DNA from: Pseudomonadota bacterium
GTDB taxonomy: Bacteria > Pseudomonadota > Alphaproteobacteria > Rhodobacterales > Rhodobacteraceae
Direction of reading: 5' to 3'
Assembly: GCA_027592105.1 (NCBI GenBank)
Contig: JAQCLA010000164.1
Coordinates: 1-5,726, forward strand
DNA: 5,726 nucleotides
Below the pieces are notes generated by a model. That model had not been told where the DNA came from. It ran no database searches and was given only the letters and a program-made list of their open reading frames with translations. Made by a program: the position numbers and the translations under genes. Within the stretch, counting starts at the first letter, position 1. The number at the start of each line of letters is the position of its first letter. Below are positions 5,193 through 5,726 of the stretch, in pieces.

Positions 5193-5726
5193 CAGCCCGG
5201 GTTGCGTTCGGCCCATCCCGCAAAGATGCGCTCGAGGAAGACCACGACGTAAAACAGCACGATCCCAAGGGCCGCCAGTGCGAAAAGCACGGCAAACATC
5301 AGCGGGTAGTCGGCACTGATCCGGCCGCTATCGAACAGATCGCCAAGGCCACGGCCATGCGGGCTGACGATTTCCATCAGGTTGGTTCCGATAAAGGCCA
5401 GCGTCACCGCGACCTTCAACGCGCCGAAGAACTCAGGCAGCGTCTTGGGCAGCGCGATCTTCCAGAAGATCGTGAAATTCGACGCGCCCAGCGAGCGCAG
5501 GATATCGCGATATTCCGGCTCCAAGGTCGACAGCCCGATCGAGACCGAGACCGCGATCGGAAAGAACGAGATCATGAAGGCGATCAACACGGTGTTGAAA
5601 TCATGCTGGCCCACGAACATCAGCGCCACGATCGGCACAACGGTCGCCTTGGGGATGGCGTTGAAGCCCACCAAGATCGGGTAAAGCCCCTCGCGCGCGA
5701 AACGCGAAAAGCCCATCACCATGCCG
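5192..5726 (-). CDS. ABC transporter permease, nitrate/sulfonate/taurine (SsuC/TauC) type, 5' part outside window
   Basis: This is the inner-membrane subunit of a binding-protein-dependent ABC importer. The 177 visible residues are the C-terminal part; family members are about 250-280 residues, so the start and roughly the first one to two helices lie beyond base 5726. The Met at 5722 has open frame upstream and is not taken as the start. Counting from that Met, GFNAIPKATVVPIVALMFVG (19-38) is the conserved segment preceding the EAA loop, and EYRDILRSLGASNFTIFWKI with ALP (70-92) is the EAA coupling loop that docks on the ATPase. Hydrophobic helices follow at about 101-118 and 138-163. The substrate cannot be told from this subunit; sulfonates, nitrate, or vitamin precursors such as pyrimidines are all handled by this family. 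Partner genes (ATPase, binding protein) are presumably upstream, outside the window. A terminator-like hairpin begins at its stop codon. Confidence 0.9.
   Translation of the reverse strand, partial: GMVMGFSRFAREGLYPILVGFNAIPKATVVPIVALMFVGQHDFNTVLIAFMISFFPIAVSVSIGLSTLEPEYRDILRSLGASNFTIFWKIALPKTLPEFFGALKVAVTLAFIGTNLMEIVSPHGRGLGDLFDSGRISADYPLMFAVLFALAALGIVLFYVVVFLERIFAGWAERNPG

Noticed and set aside
4954..5216. Several short minus-strand frames over the ffs region (61-81 codons)
   Set aside because: The stretch is explained by the SRP RNA, its flanking hairpins and the end of the permease gene; the frames have no ribosome binding sites or family features.

Overview
The window looks like core chromosome of an alphaproteobacterium, most likely a member of the Rhodobacteraceae (Roseobacter/Rhodobacter group). 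The DNA is GC-rich, the proteins (EtfB, EtfA, RecR, YbaB, DnaX) read like Rhodobacterales versions, and the SRP RNA is the short bacterial type. The assignment rests on recognising the sequences, not on a search. I see no mobile element, CRISPR array, tRNA or rRNA.

Layout from left to right. Positions 1-1595 (minus strand) hold etfB followed by etfA, the two subunits of electron transfer flavoprotein; etfA runs off the left edge and lacks about 30 C-terminal residues. Positions 1596-1742 are a spacer with the etfB leader, a hairpin next to its ribosome binding site and a possible terminator of the upstream operon. Positions 1743-4541 (minus strand) hold dnaX, ybaB and recR in the classic conserved order: clamp-loader subunit, small nucleoid-associated protein and recombination-repair protein. 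Positions 4542-4652 are a divergent spacer with a perfect 10-bp palindrome. Positions 4653-4982 (plus strand) encode a small three-helix membrane protein of unknown function, the only plus-strand gene. Positions 4983-5057 are a convergent spacer with a 7-bp hairpin. Positions 5058-5154 (minus strand) are the SRP 4.5S-type RNA gene (ffs). Positions 5155-5192 carry a terminator-like hairpin, and 5192-5726 (minus strand) is the C-terminal part of an ABC transporter permease of the nitrate/sulfonate/taurine type.

How the genes work together: dnaX-ybaB-recR is a replication/repair operon; etfB-etfA is an energy-metabolism pair, translationally coupled, that carries electrons from acyl-CoA and related dehydrogenases towards ubiquinone; ffs serves membrane-protein targeting. 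These units are independent neighbours and not one system.

The gene content is ordinary. The observation most worth testing is a candidate programmed -1 ribosomal frameshift inside dnaX: CAAAAAG at 3387-3393 followed by a strong GC-rich stem-loop at 3349-3377. It would end translation just after clamp-loader domain III and give a gamma-like 406-residue product, as in E. coli but at an independent place and with a non-canonical heptamer. Smaller points are a competing 9-bp hairpin in the 5' half of the SRP RNA, a terminator and candidate ffs promoter that share the same bases, and the unexplained membrane protein next to dnaX.
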